The notes under the pieces: model-generated
What the model saw: the letters and a program-made list of their open reading frames with translations, nothing else
Database searches by the model: none
Told to the model about the DNA's origin: nothing
Made by a program: the position numbers and the translations under genes
Part shown: in pieces, positions 39,237-50,400 of the stretch
Position numbering within the stretch: the first letter of the stretch is position 1
How the letters are laid out: each line of letters opens with the position of its first letter
DNA from: Dioscorea cayenensis subsp. rotundata
Lineage: Eukaryota; Streptophyta; Magnoliopsida; Dioscoreales; Dioscoreaceae
Direction of reading: 5' to 3'
Length of the DNA: 64,000 nucleotides
Assembly: GCF_009730915.1 (NCBI RefSeq)
Contig: NC_052486.1
Span: forward strand, 17,947,589 to 18,011,588

Positions 39237-40826
39237 TTAAAGATCATCTGTTTCACTTTGATCATATACCATTTCACTGTAAAGATAGCTCAGCATTTTG
39301 CATATCTCTTCATGACAAGGATGTCTACGGTCATCAACTAGAAAACGATAGCTGATGCCATGCATCTCGATCAAACTCCACCCTGGAGCTGACATAACTC
39401 CTCTTTGTTTCATCGTCTTCCTCACCATGAGAGCACTCTCCCATCTTCCCATGGAGGCATACACATTTGCCAGTCCTACATATCTTCCACAATGCTGGGG
39501 ATCCAATTCAATCACATGTCTTCCCACTCTCTCCCCCTGCTCAATGTGCCCATGCATCAAACATCCATTAAGCAATGAACCCCAAATTGCCCCATCAGGC
39601 TCCATTGGCATGCTCTGAATCAGTTTTTCGGCTTCTAGTGTTTTCCCCGCACGGCTTAATAGATCAACCATACAACCATAATGCTCAATTGTGGGTGATA
39701 GCCGGTAAACTTTTTGCATGTCTTCAAAGTAAGCCTGTCCTTCATCAATTAACCCTCCATGACTACAAGCGGTAAGAACACCAACAAAAGTGACTGCATT
39801 CGGTCTTATTCTACTCCTCTGCATATCAGAGAAGACCTGGAATGCAGAATGGCAACATCCATTAACAGCCAAGCCCATGACCATGGCGCTCCAGGCCGTC
39901 ACATCTCTGCTAAGCATCTTACTGAAGACTTCCTTTGCTGCTTCTATCAAGCCACATTTTGCATAAAAGTCAATGAGGGCAGTTCCTAGCTCAAGCCCAT
40001 ATTCAGATTTCGAATCTAGATAGGAATGAATCCATTTCCCTTCTTCCAAAGCCCCTAAATTGGCACAGGCAGTCAAAACACTCACAAGAAGAGAGCCACT
40101 GAACTTCACACAATTATGATCCTTTCTCAACACATGGAACAATTCAATCGCCTCATCATACCGCTTGTTCTGAACATACCCGGCAATCATTGCACTCCAA
40201 GCAACCTCATTCCTTTCAGGCATTCGATCAAACACATCACGACCCCTGTCCACAAGCCCATTCACACAAAATCCAGTTAAAAGGCTTGTCCAACAAACAA
40301 CATTCCTGTTTGAATTCTCCTCAAACACCTGACAAGCAAGCTCCAACTCTCCCAAATCACAATAACACTTGATCAAAGAACAAGTCACATATACATCAAG
40401 ATCAAAACCAAACTTGAAAACCTGCCCATGAATCTGCGACAAGGACAAACAACAAGCACAAGCTTTAACCACAAAGGGAAAAGTGTGCATATTCGGGAAT
40501 ACACCTCTGTGTTTCATATCCATATACACCCGCAGAGCGGTTTCAGGCTCTCGGCTTCTAGAATAGCCTCTGATCATAGTGTTCCAGTTGAAGATGGTTG
40601 GTTGGGGAATAAGGTCGAACAGTTGGTGGGCATGATGCATGACGCCATTGTTATGGAGAGCATACAAGGCGAGAATCCGGCTGGTGATGTAGGTGAAGCG
40701 GGAGAGGCCGAGAGTGATCGCATGAGCATGGATTTGTTCAAGTTTTTGCGAGCTCGGCCACCGTTCGAGCATGGCGAGCAGTGGGGGATGAGAGAAGGCT
40801 CCATTGGAGAAGAAGCGCCTTCTCAT
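39237..40826 (-). CDS. PLS-class pentatricopeptide repeat protein (E type)
   Basis: Intronless, 529 residues. Organelle RNA-binding protein; PLS-class members mostly specify RNA editing sites in mitochondria or plastids. Repeat motifs are easy to follow: PTIFNWNTMIRGYSRSREPE, DVYVTCSLIKCYCDLGELEL, NVVCWTSLLTGF, NEVAWSAMIAGYVQNKRYDE, LELGTALIDFYAKCGLIEAA, DVTAWSAMVMGLAVNG, then TACSHGGLIDEG and IEHYGCMVDLLSRAGK. The E region begins around GAIWGSLLNGCLMHGHIEQG and continues to PGWSLIEMHG. There is no C-terminal DYW deaminase, so it would need a partner if it edits. The N-terminus (MRRRFFSNG) is basic, as expected for organelle import. The target RNA is unknown. Confidence 0.93.
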   Translation of the reverse strand: MRRRFFSNGAFSHPPLLAMLERWPSSQKLEQIHAHAITLGLSRFTYITSRILALYALHNNGVMHHAHQLFDLIPQPTIFNWNTMIRGYSRSREPETALRVYMDMKHRGVFPNMHTFPFVVKACACCLSLSQIHGQVFKFGFDLDVYVTCSLIKCYCDLGELELACQVFEENSNRNVVCWTSLLTGFCVNGLVDRGRDVFDRMPERNEVAWSAMIAGYVQNKRYDEAIELFHVLRKDHNCVKFSGSLLVSVLTACANLGALEEGKWIHSYLDSKSEYGLELGTALIDFYAKCGLIEAAKEVFSKMLSRDVTAWSAMVMGLAVNGCCHSAFQVFSDMQRSRIRPNAVTFVGVLTACSHGGLIDEGQAYFEDMQKVYRLSPTIEHYGCMVDLLSRAGKTLEAEKLIQSMPMEPDGAIWGSLLNGCLMHGHIEQGERVGRHVIELDPQHCGRYVGLANVYASMGRWESALMVRKTMKQRGVMSAPGWSLIEMHGISYRFLVDDRRHPCHEEICKMLSYLYSEMVYDQSETDDL

Positions 40827-40925
40827 GCCGATGGCGGGAGATGAAAGAAATGTTTGAAAATTAGTTATTTTTAACTGTAAACTTTGGTACAGGTCCCTAA
40901 AAATATTTCAATTTTTTTTCAGCCC

Positions 40926-40926
<1 letters not shown>

Positions 40927-40956
<30 letters not shown>
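40927..40956. repeat. (ATT)n microsatellite
   Basis: About ten uninterrupted trinucleotide units just upstream of the PPR gene. Confidence 0.9.
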
Positions 40957-40991
40957 GATAAAAAAGGGAATAAATTTGAAATTTTTTTCCC

Positions 40992-41130
40992 AAAGCCACT
41001 TGGTTCAAGTAGTTAACGGCACCAAAATAAAATGCCTCGTGTGGCGTGCAGAGTGATAAGGGTTCGAATCCTTGATGGAGGAATTAAACTCACGTTATCG
41101 TAATCAACTCACGCGTGTCTATCGTTTTTT
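40992..41130 (+). mobile_element. tRNA-derived SINE candidate
   Basis: A box A-like segment (TGGTTCAAGTAGTTAACGGC at 41001-41020) and a perfect box B (GGTTCGAATCC at 41061-41071) are spaced as in a pol III internal promoter. They are followed by about 50 bp of unrelated sequence and long T-runs. No cloverleaf can be closed, so it is not a tRNA gene. The limits are approximate and no flanking direct repeat was settled. Confidence 0.55.
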
Positions 41131-41919
41131 TTTTAAATTCTTTTTTTTTTTTAATGGATTCTCATTCTATTAAATTATTATTAATATTTGTGAATTAAGA
41201 GCATAAGATGGATAAAACAAATGAGTATATTGGTAAACCTTCTTTTTCTTATATCATTTTCTTGACTTTTTTTTATATATTTTGTTTCTTTCCATCATAG
41301 TCATGAAAACAATAAATAAATAAATAAATAAAAAGCAAGTAGATCGTCACGAGATTTAAACCGCACAGTGTAATGTATGGTATGTATTAAAAACTCGGTA
41401 CAAAAGTTGTTGGTTCTGTTACTTCAATGATTGAGCATCACAAGGATTTTTGAGGGTATAATATTTATATATATGTATATATATACACCATCAATAGATA
41501 AATGGGTAAGTATAAATTTTACAGGAGTGTATGTAATAAATTAAATTTAAATATTTATTTATCTATTAAATATATATATATATATATTATATCCTATGAG
41601 TCATAAATGAAGATTAGAAAAGTGTGACAATTATTAGAAAGGTACTGGTGGAGTAGAGCCAAAACCATCACCATAAAGCATTTGCAATTTTGCACCCTCA
41701 CAATGAAGAAGCGTGGCCAAGGACAACTAATCCCTGCAGATGATGGGGGGACCAAACATGCAAGTATAAAGTATAAACACTTCACTTTAAAGTATGGTTG
41801 GACGTGTCAAGGTTCGGTAAAATCTTGTCTATCATGTTTGACACTTTAGTAATAATATATATTGGGATAATCATAATATTAATTGTATTTACTATAACTT
41901 CTATAATACTATGACTATC

Positions 41920-42430
41920 AATGGAGGAGGCATTAGGGTAGGTGATTTTGAGATTGATAGAAGTAGAAGTTTTCGTTTTACAAGTTCTATAATAAAAAAT
42001 GATGAGAAGCTTATGAAGATGTCACAAATTGATTAACGTAAGTTGGGTAAAATGAAGAGGGAGCTTATGAAATTTTACGTGATTGTAGAATGTCTCTTAG
42101 ATTCAAAAATAAGTTTTATAAAATGGTTATTAGACAGATTATGATGTACAAGCTAGAATGTTGGACAGTTAAAAAATAACATATGTAAAGATGGGCGCGG
42201 TAGAAAAAAAAAATGATGATATAAATGTAATTAGGTATTCTTAGAAAGTACCAATTAAGGGATGAATTTATGTGAAATAGATAAGGAGTGATATTTATTA
42301 TTGACAAGTAAAGAGAGTTGACTAAAATGATATAAACTAGCATATGCCCTTATAAGGAATTAAGCTCTTATGGTGGAGGATTATAGAAGAAGAGATAAAC
42401 CTACAAAATATTTAGTAGAAATTATATGAA
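41920..42430 (+). pseudogene. Degenerate LINE reverse-transcriptase remnant
   Basis: Around 42080-42240 the plus strand reads, with stops and frame changes, LRFKNKFYKMVIRQIMMYKLECWTVKK. This matches the VRP-x-LYG-x-ECW-x-VKK segment after the reverse-transcriptase core of plant L1-type elements, and the following sequence fits the MLRWMCG/RLRWFGH region very loosely. Beyond repair; the borders are not defined. Confidence 0.6.
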
Positions 42431-44150
42431 ATAATATATTTGATCTTAGTCTATCTAGTCTCTTGATTTTAATAGAACAATGTAGATAAAAGAGTAATGT
42501 AATTGACTCCAAATAGTCAAAAATCGAAATTAATAGGTTGCTATTGTAACATAACCTTCTTTGGTAACAGTGTATTTTTTTTTTTTCCTTATATTTTCAT
42601 TATATTTAAAAAATTTTAATTTGATGTTTGATCTGAAAGTTTAAGTCAACTGGAACATATTTAAATTATTACAAAAAAGTTTTTATTTTTAGTATAATAT
42701 AAATATAATTTTAAATTATTAAATATGTTAATATTCATTTCTTGAACATATTCACAAATTGACGCAGTCACTTGTTTTATTAAACCCAAAACCATTTATC
42801 CAATTTCAAATTTCTCTTAAATTCATGGCTAACTTTGAAATTAAATCAAAATTCAAATATTTGGTTAAAATTGATACTAAGATTAACTTATTAAACAAAC
42901 ATGTCATATATATGCTACAATGCTGTCAGGTGAACAACCAGTCTTCCATCAATATTCAATAGTATGAATTGGCCTCCTTCCTGTCCACCATTTGTGTATA
43001 TCTTTCACATGCATACAATAATATTTAATATGCTCCAAGTTTAGAAATTCAATTAAGAACTTATGTAGGTTGGATGTCAAAGCATTCATGATCTTTGTAA
43101 AGATATTTGCATGAATTCAACAAATACAAAATTCATCATTAATTTTTCGTTTAACTCACCAATATTAGTGTTTATAAATAATTAAACTATTTGGAAATTG
43201 TATTTATTAAATCCTATTTTTATACCAATAACCTTAATATAATTTGAGTTTAATTACTTAGGTTATATACCTGAATTGTCCTTTGCACACTGCATGGTTG
43301 CATATATAAACATCTATTAGATTTTAGAGCTTTTTTACATGAAAATACATGAAATTATATGTATATATATATAATTTGTATATATTTTTTAATATTTATT
43401 TTTTAAAATTGAGGTTGGTTCTCTCTATAGAACCTTTGGTTTAGTGGCATTAGTCCCATTACATAAGGCTTAGTTTGTGATATTTTTATTGTTTGAATTT
43501 AAAACGTGCCAGACACAGTGGCACTAAAGAGTTTTGGCTTCAAAATGGATTTACAACTCAATTCTCATTGAGAATAGAAAAAAAAATCATGATTTTTATG
43601 AAAATGTTATATATATATATATATATATATATAAAGGATGCGTTTTTTTATGAATGTCCTTAGAATTCAATTCTGTGGATGTTTATGTTTCAACCATTAA
43701 ATTCAAATCCAACGATTGTAAATCATCCCTTCAGCTGACCAATAAACTTATACAATACTGTATAACAATGCTATGAATAATGCAAAATGGGATGCATAGT
43801 ATTATAAATACTGCAAAGCCAATTTATGTCTGTAATCATCTCTTTATGTTTACATTTTTTTATCTTCCTAATATTCTATGAACGTTCACAGTTAATGTAT
43901 TCATATATATTGTGCATATAAGAATCTCAATTAGTAAGATGAGAAACTTGAGGAGATAAATTTTTGCAAGGCAGTAAGATTTTATAGTATGAAAAAACAA
44001 AAATACTATTAAAGAAGCAACCATTAATAAAAAAATGCGGAGCTTGTGTCTCTGTTGCTTGTTGTAGCTTTCAATGCCTTCTTTATATTCAATTCATTAT
44101 CTCATTTCTTATAACCATTTGCTCTACTCATCCTCTTTCTTGGCTCTCTG
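42431..44150. other. AT-rich spacer upstream of the kinase gene
   Basis: No gene supported. It holds an (AT)n run at about 43599-43633. Segment 43640-43890 (TGTGGATGTT, AATCCAACGATTG, TGAACGTTC) resembles parts of the MITE at 29961-30265 and may be a diverged relative. Confidence 0.45.
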
Positions 44151-44151
44151 T

Positions 44152-44326
44152 TACCTTGCTTTCTCTCTGCCACCTTCTTCTTCAATGGAGATACCTTGCT
44201 TTCTCTCTGCCACCTTCTTCAATGGAGATATGGATATCATTTAGAGACACATAGATTTTTATTTATATATGTATATATATATATTTAGAGAGAGAGAGAG
44301 AGAGAGCATTTAGAGACACATAGATT

Positions 44327-44379
<53 letters not shown>

Positions 44380-44380
44380 C
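44152..44380. repeat. Tandem duplications in the kinase leader
   Basis: Two successive local duplications. A unit of about 40 bp (TACCTTGCTTTCTCTCTGCC onward to CAATGGAGATA) occurs twice in 44152-44228. A unit of about 70 bp (CATTTAGAGACACATAGATT, then an AT run, then a GA run) occurs twice in about 44238-44380. They end about 67 bp before the kinase start codon. Confidence 0.8.
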
Positions 44381-44446
44381 TCTTTGGTTGTGTACTTGGT
44401 AGGCAAAGTTTGGTGAAGAAGTCATTGGAGAAATAGTGTGTTTGTG

Positions 44447-47400
44447 ATGCGCCAGTGGAGTCTGAGAAGTAGAAGCCTCAAGCGTCTCCTCTCCATCTCC
44501 ATTGGAAGGAGAAGCACCAGAGCAGAGGAAGAGTCTATGGGTGAAGACAATGGCTTCAAGTCCATGGAGGATTCACCTCAGAAGCCAACATGGAGATGCT
44601 TCTCCTTTGAAGAAATCCATAAAGCCACCAATGGCTTCCACCAAGGTTTTATTTTTCAATGTTCTTGTTCTTGTTTTCAACTCAAGTTTCAATTTTTCAT
44701 GGTAAAGTTGGTGACTTGGTGAGTCTTTTGAGTAGATAACTTGGTTGGGAGAGGAGGGTATGCAGAGGTGTATAGAGGGGTAATGGAAGATGGTGGAGTG
44801 ATTGCTGTGAAGAGGTTGACTAGGGCTTCAACTGAAGAGCAGAAGGAGAAAGAGTTCTTGACTGAGATTGGTACTATTGGGCATGTTAAGCATCCTAATG
44901 TTACTGCTCTTCTTGGTTGTTGCATTGAAAAGGACCTTTACCTCATCTTTGAGTTCTCCTCCAATGGTTCTGTATCATCTCATCTTCATGGTACCTGCAT
45001 CATTCGAAGAATTTGTTTGTTCAATTATTTCAATTAGAGGATTTGTTCTTTGTTCTTGTTTAATGTGTGTTTCTGAATGTTCTTGTGATGAAGATGAGAG
45101 TTCTATGCCAATGACTTGGAATTTGAGGTATAAGATTGGGATTGGCACTGCTCATGGACTTCATTATTTGCACAAAGGTTGCCAGAGAAGGATCATTCAT
45201 AGAGATATCAAGGCATCAAACATACTCTTGACATCCGACTTTGAACCACAAGTAATGCTGATGATCTCTTGGAATTCATTCAAGCTTAATCTTTGTAGTG
45301 CAATTTGATCTCTGGTTATTGACATGAAGCATTATTTGTTTTTGTATTAGATTTCAGACTTTGGGCTTGCGAGATGGCTTCCTTCTGAATGGAGTCATCG
45401 TGCCGTCGCACCGATTGAAGGAACATTTGGGTAGTTAAAACCTTGAAAAACTTGCTTAATTTTACTGAATTTTACTGAATTTTAAGCTTTCAGATGCTTA
45501 GCGCCGGAGTACTTCATGCACGGAATAATTGATGAGAAGACCGATGTGTTTGCTTTCGGTGTCTTCCTTTTAGAGCTCATATCAGGGAGAAAACCGGTGG
45601 ATGGTTCTCATAAAAGCTTGCTCAGCTGGGTAACATTTAATGTATCTCTTTTCATTCTCCGATGTACTTGTTCACTGATACTGATCTCCTATCTACCTCA
45701 TTACACTACACCAATTTAATTCTTTAGAGGCAGAAAGGAAGAGCCGGTTTTAAAAAATCGGCTCCATAATTAACATTAAAAGAAATCCATCCTATGTTTA
45801 GAGCCGGTTTAAAATAACCGCTTCTAAAAATTAAATTTCATATAGGATTCTTTGGTCTTCTTCGTTTGCTCGAGCGGCGACCCCCATGAAAGAAGATATC
45901 AGAGTCAGAAGCGCCTCGACTCCCTCTCCTCGCCCCTTCCTCGGCGCAAGATTGACTCTTGCCGAAACCCTAACCCTAGTCCCGACCCAGCTTCTCCTCC
46001 GGCGATAGTGGCTGGTTCTCTAGCAATGATGAGATTCACACTGATCTCTTCAACCAAACCTCTTCTCTCACCCTTAACAATTGCGATGATGATGAGACCG
46101 AAACCATAATTTCCTCCTCCACCGACTCATCAGACAGCATTAATCTCAGGAAGGAGATGGAGAAAGGTCAAGGAGAGCTTCGCCGTGGTGAAGAGATCTG
46201 GCGATCCATGGCGAAGATGATTGTGGACGAGAAGGAGCTGTACAAGCCCCCTTCTCTGGAGGAGCTCTTGCATTGCCTCCTCTCTCTTAACTCTTGCCGC
46301 CACCACTGCACCATCATCTCCGTCTTCTCCGAGATCTGCCACCACCGCCGATAAGCAACACCCTTGAGGTTCACTGTTCTTCTCCTCATCTTTGCTCATA
46401 TACTCCCGTACTTCTATACAAATACTATGTTTTAACAATAATAATAGAAGAGTTCGGCATCAGCGCTCAAAGAAATCGGTGGACTCATTTCCGCATTTTC
46501 TTCATCAACCACGACCGCAGGGATGCTGGATATCAATATCTTCAGTGCCGAGAAAGGCTTCGATTCCATGCGCATCCGCGAGTCTCAGTACTGCCGCTTC
46601 ACAAGCGTCAAGGTCATCGATGAGATCATCAGCTTTGCCAAAGAATGGCAGCAGCGTATGCATCCCATACTTCCTCTCTTCTTAGCTCTATGGCTAACTC
46701 TTCTCATTTCGATCTTGGTGTTTTTGCAGATTAATTCGAGTTGAAGAATCTTAGAAAAGACTTTAATTGAATTAACAAGGAGGTTGCATGTCTCAAAATT
46801 GTGAGTTTCTTTGACGTTCTAAGTTGTGATTTGGGGGAAAATAGGGTTTTCAATTGTTTGATTGGTGCAGGTGAAGAAGGATGCGACGGAGATGATAAAT
46901 AGCACTAATGGGAACAAGAAATTGACTGTGGAGAAGGAGATTTAGTAAAAATGAGTGGTTAATGCTTGTATGCATTTTCAATGTTTTTTCATAAGAAACA
47001 TTGAAACTGATGCACATCTAATGTGCCCATTATGTGCCCACACATTTATAGCTTTCCTTATCAAAATCAAAGTGTAATTATTAAATTCTAATCTAACATT
47101 TCTTTGAGAATGTGCTTGTATGCAGATAACCTCTCTTTATGGTGGACTTTTGGAGTTCCTTTTTCTAGTTGAAAGCATTGATGATCCAGCTTACCATGCT
47201 ATATCTAGTTTAATCTCAGAATTCAAGAAAGCTTATCAAACAAGTACGTTGCTATTCATACATTAACCAAGGAGCTATGATTTTTTTCTTTTTGCTTTTT
47301 CACTTTTTTGTGCTCTTGCAATCTTCACCAATGTATCTTTTTGAATTGTTTTACTTATAACATTTCTAGGCACAAAACGTGTAGCCCTCTCTTCTCTTGT

Positions 47401-50400
47401 CACACTTAAGTTTCACCCTCTACTTGCAAATTCAGTTTCCTTGATGTAGGCAGCTCTAAAACAGTTAGATATGACCAAAAGGACATGCAGATAACTTCAC
47501 TTTTTCTGAACATCTTCTATAGATTTCTCCAAGTTGAATCTATTTTTCTGTAAAATGAAGCTTATCTTTTGCCACCATCCATGTGTTCATATTTCTATTT
47601 TTAATGGAGGTTACTTATAATATCCCACTTTCCTTCTATGTAGTCTCCCATGAATATGACTAGCTTTGCATTGTGCTTTTTTTTTCCCATTAGTTTCTCT
47701 AGAATTTTATTTAAAAAAATAAATCAAGTTGCTTGTTTCTTTAGATTATTTGATGAGCACATAATATGTCAGGGTGGAAAAGAATCCTATGTTCAGTGTG
47801 TTTAATTTCTGTACGGTTCCTTTTTGTTGTTGATTTTCAGTACAGTGTTGATGTAAAGATTGTGTGGCTGGTCTCTCAACAACATGGAGTCAGAAAATTC
47901 ATAATCAGTTAGTATGTATTGCATTAATACCTTCTTCTATTCGGTAAAAATAGATTGCGGTGTTCTTTAAGAGGGTTCATTTTAAAGTTTGCATGTAGTA
48001 CTTCCTCTTTACAACAAAAGGCAGTGTCTTGCTCTTAATGATGCAATAGATATTTACTTTCTGCATGTGTTATTTCATTTAATATAGATGATAGTTACTT
48101 TCTCCTATTTGTTGAAATGAAATAGATATTTATTCAAACTGGATATCCTCTTGATCTGCCTTCTGGAAGCTTGGGAAGCTATTGCATTTATGAATATGAC
48201 ATGGTAAATAATTATCAGAACAACCTATCTATCCTCCTAGCCATTGTCCTTCTGCATATTAATTCAGAATTTGGGCAATTACCTTCCAACAGTTTGTTCT
48301 GACTTAAACAAAGAAGCTACTCACACTGCATCAAAGTTGAAGCAAATTTTTAAACATATTCTTTAAAGCAACCAATTTGTTGGCTTCTTCTTTTATGTAA
48401 CACAATTATTGTTGCTGCAAAATTTGCAATCGAGCATTCTTCTCTTACAGAAAATATCTAGTTATTCCAACTGACTTAGTAGTACCATTAATGCTATTGA
48501 TGGAATTTATTATTTTTGTCTGAGGAGAATTTATACTCAAGGACAATATTTTCAGCCTTGCTCAATGGGATTTGCAACTAGTGGGAAGACATTTTTCCTA
48601 TCTAGTGGCTATATAATGGTACATGGTTCATCATTCATATCACATTTACATTGACCTACAAAATATATCTAGAATTTTGACACTTAGGGACTTATTAAAG
48701 TTGTTCCATCCTCTTAGATGCATGCAGATGATTTTAGAAAAGATTCACATGATGTTGTTAGTGGACTGAGAGATGGTGGATATTTTGATGACATGACTCT
48801 TGCTGCAATAGCTTGTAATTTCTTGCTTCATATGCATGACTTGAAAATGCATTTATTTTTTCATGCTGTAAGTGAAATAAGCAAAAAATAATAGTAATAA
48901 AATAAAAAAGGCTTCACTGATGAACTCAATTCTTCCATCTAATACTCATGCATATGATGATTGCACGCATCAAATCTGTACATATGGTCCTAACTGTGCA
49001 TGAACTGCATATGGCAGATTAGATATGATCAAGTGACCATTTTTCCCATGCAGATGTATTCTAATGTTTCTAATTAATTTTCTAAAATTATCCAAATGTT
49101 ATAAATCCTAATAATATTCATGCCGTTTAGATGCATAACCCACACTTCCTTATCAGGGAAAACAAAAACTTATTTCTTCACCATTAGTTGTTGTCTTTCC
49201 TCATCCTCTTGCTAGTGACCTAAGCTTTGCTAGGTAATCAAATTCAATTTAGTATTTCTGATCAGCTCATACATAACCATGTCATATTTATTATACTAAT
49301 CCTGTTCAGGTTCCAAATTTACTAATGAAACAAACTTTTGTTCTAGAGCTAACATCTTGATTGTTAACTGGTCATGCCATCCTTGCTATTCTTCTCTTGT
49401 GCAGATACTGGAATTACCTGAGGAAGAAAACTTTTGTTCTTGAATCTTACATTTCAGAGGTTAATTGGCTCATGAACCGAGCATTATTTTTTGCGCACTG
49501 CTATCTACCTTGGGCGTTTGTTGTACCATATTTCATGGCAACTATACACTTTTTGGCTGCCATAAGAGCACAAATTAGTAACTATCTCTCCAGAGAATCA
49601 AATTCATTATCTTGTGGTGAGCAAACTACTCTATTCTTACAAAATTACTAACTGGCCTTAAAGCTACCAATTTTTTTACCTCATCAGCTACTTGTACACA
49701 TGATCTTCAGTAAAGGGGATTGGATTTGAAGTTTTTGATTGGGGATTAAAGTTAAATTGGGTGTTGTTCAGGCTTTGTCATTGGCTGGCTGCTTGGTAGT
49801 TTGCATAGTTATTACACTTGTCTCAACATGGAACTTGACAAAGGTGGAAATTCAGTTGTGCAACATGTCATCTCCTGAGGGGCCAAAAATGTCACTTGGT
49901 TCCTATAACTGGGGACTCGTATGCATCGTCTTCACTATGTATATATATATTAATTTCTTTTTATTGACTTCAAAGCAGGTATTTTTTGCCATGCTCATAG
50001 ACAATTTCTTGTGCCCCATTTCTGCGATGCGGTCGTATTTTCATAAAATATGTAACCTAGTCTAGAGTTCAATGCTACTTGAAGGAAGGAAAAATAAGCA
50101 AGGTATGCTTTAATGTTCTTTGATTCTTAAATGTGTTGTCTGTCAAAGTTAAGGTTCTAAATTTTAACAGGCTTCAACGTTGTCATGATTGTACCAAGCA
50201 TTAGCTTTTCTTCATTGAACAACTCATCTAGTAGAATTAGTTTAATGTTCAAGGACATGTTCTTTCTTTGAAGTATAATTCTAGTTAACTACACTTGTTT
50301 CTATCAAACAACAATATTAACTGCCAAAAAATATGTACAAATCTTGAGAAACTTGAACACACTGGCAATTCTTTTTTTGGTAGCTTTTGATCATGCAATG

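Noticed and set aside
40428-40844. 138-codon plus-strand ORF opposite the PPR gene
   Set aside because: Antisense shadow of a clear PPR reading frame.
41001-41071. tRNA gene
   Set aside because: Boxes A and B are present but no acceptor stem or anticodon arm can be formed; a SINE fits better.
44438-44446. Kinase start at 44438
   Set aside because: The codon there is GTG; ATG at 44447 is the first real start.
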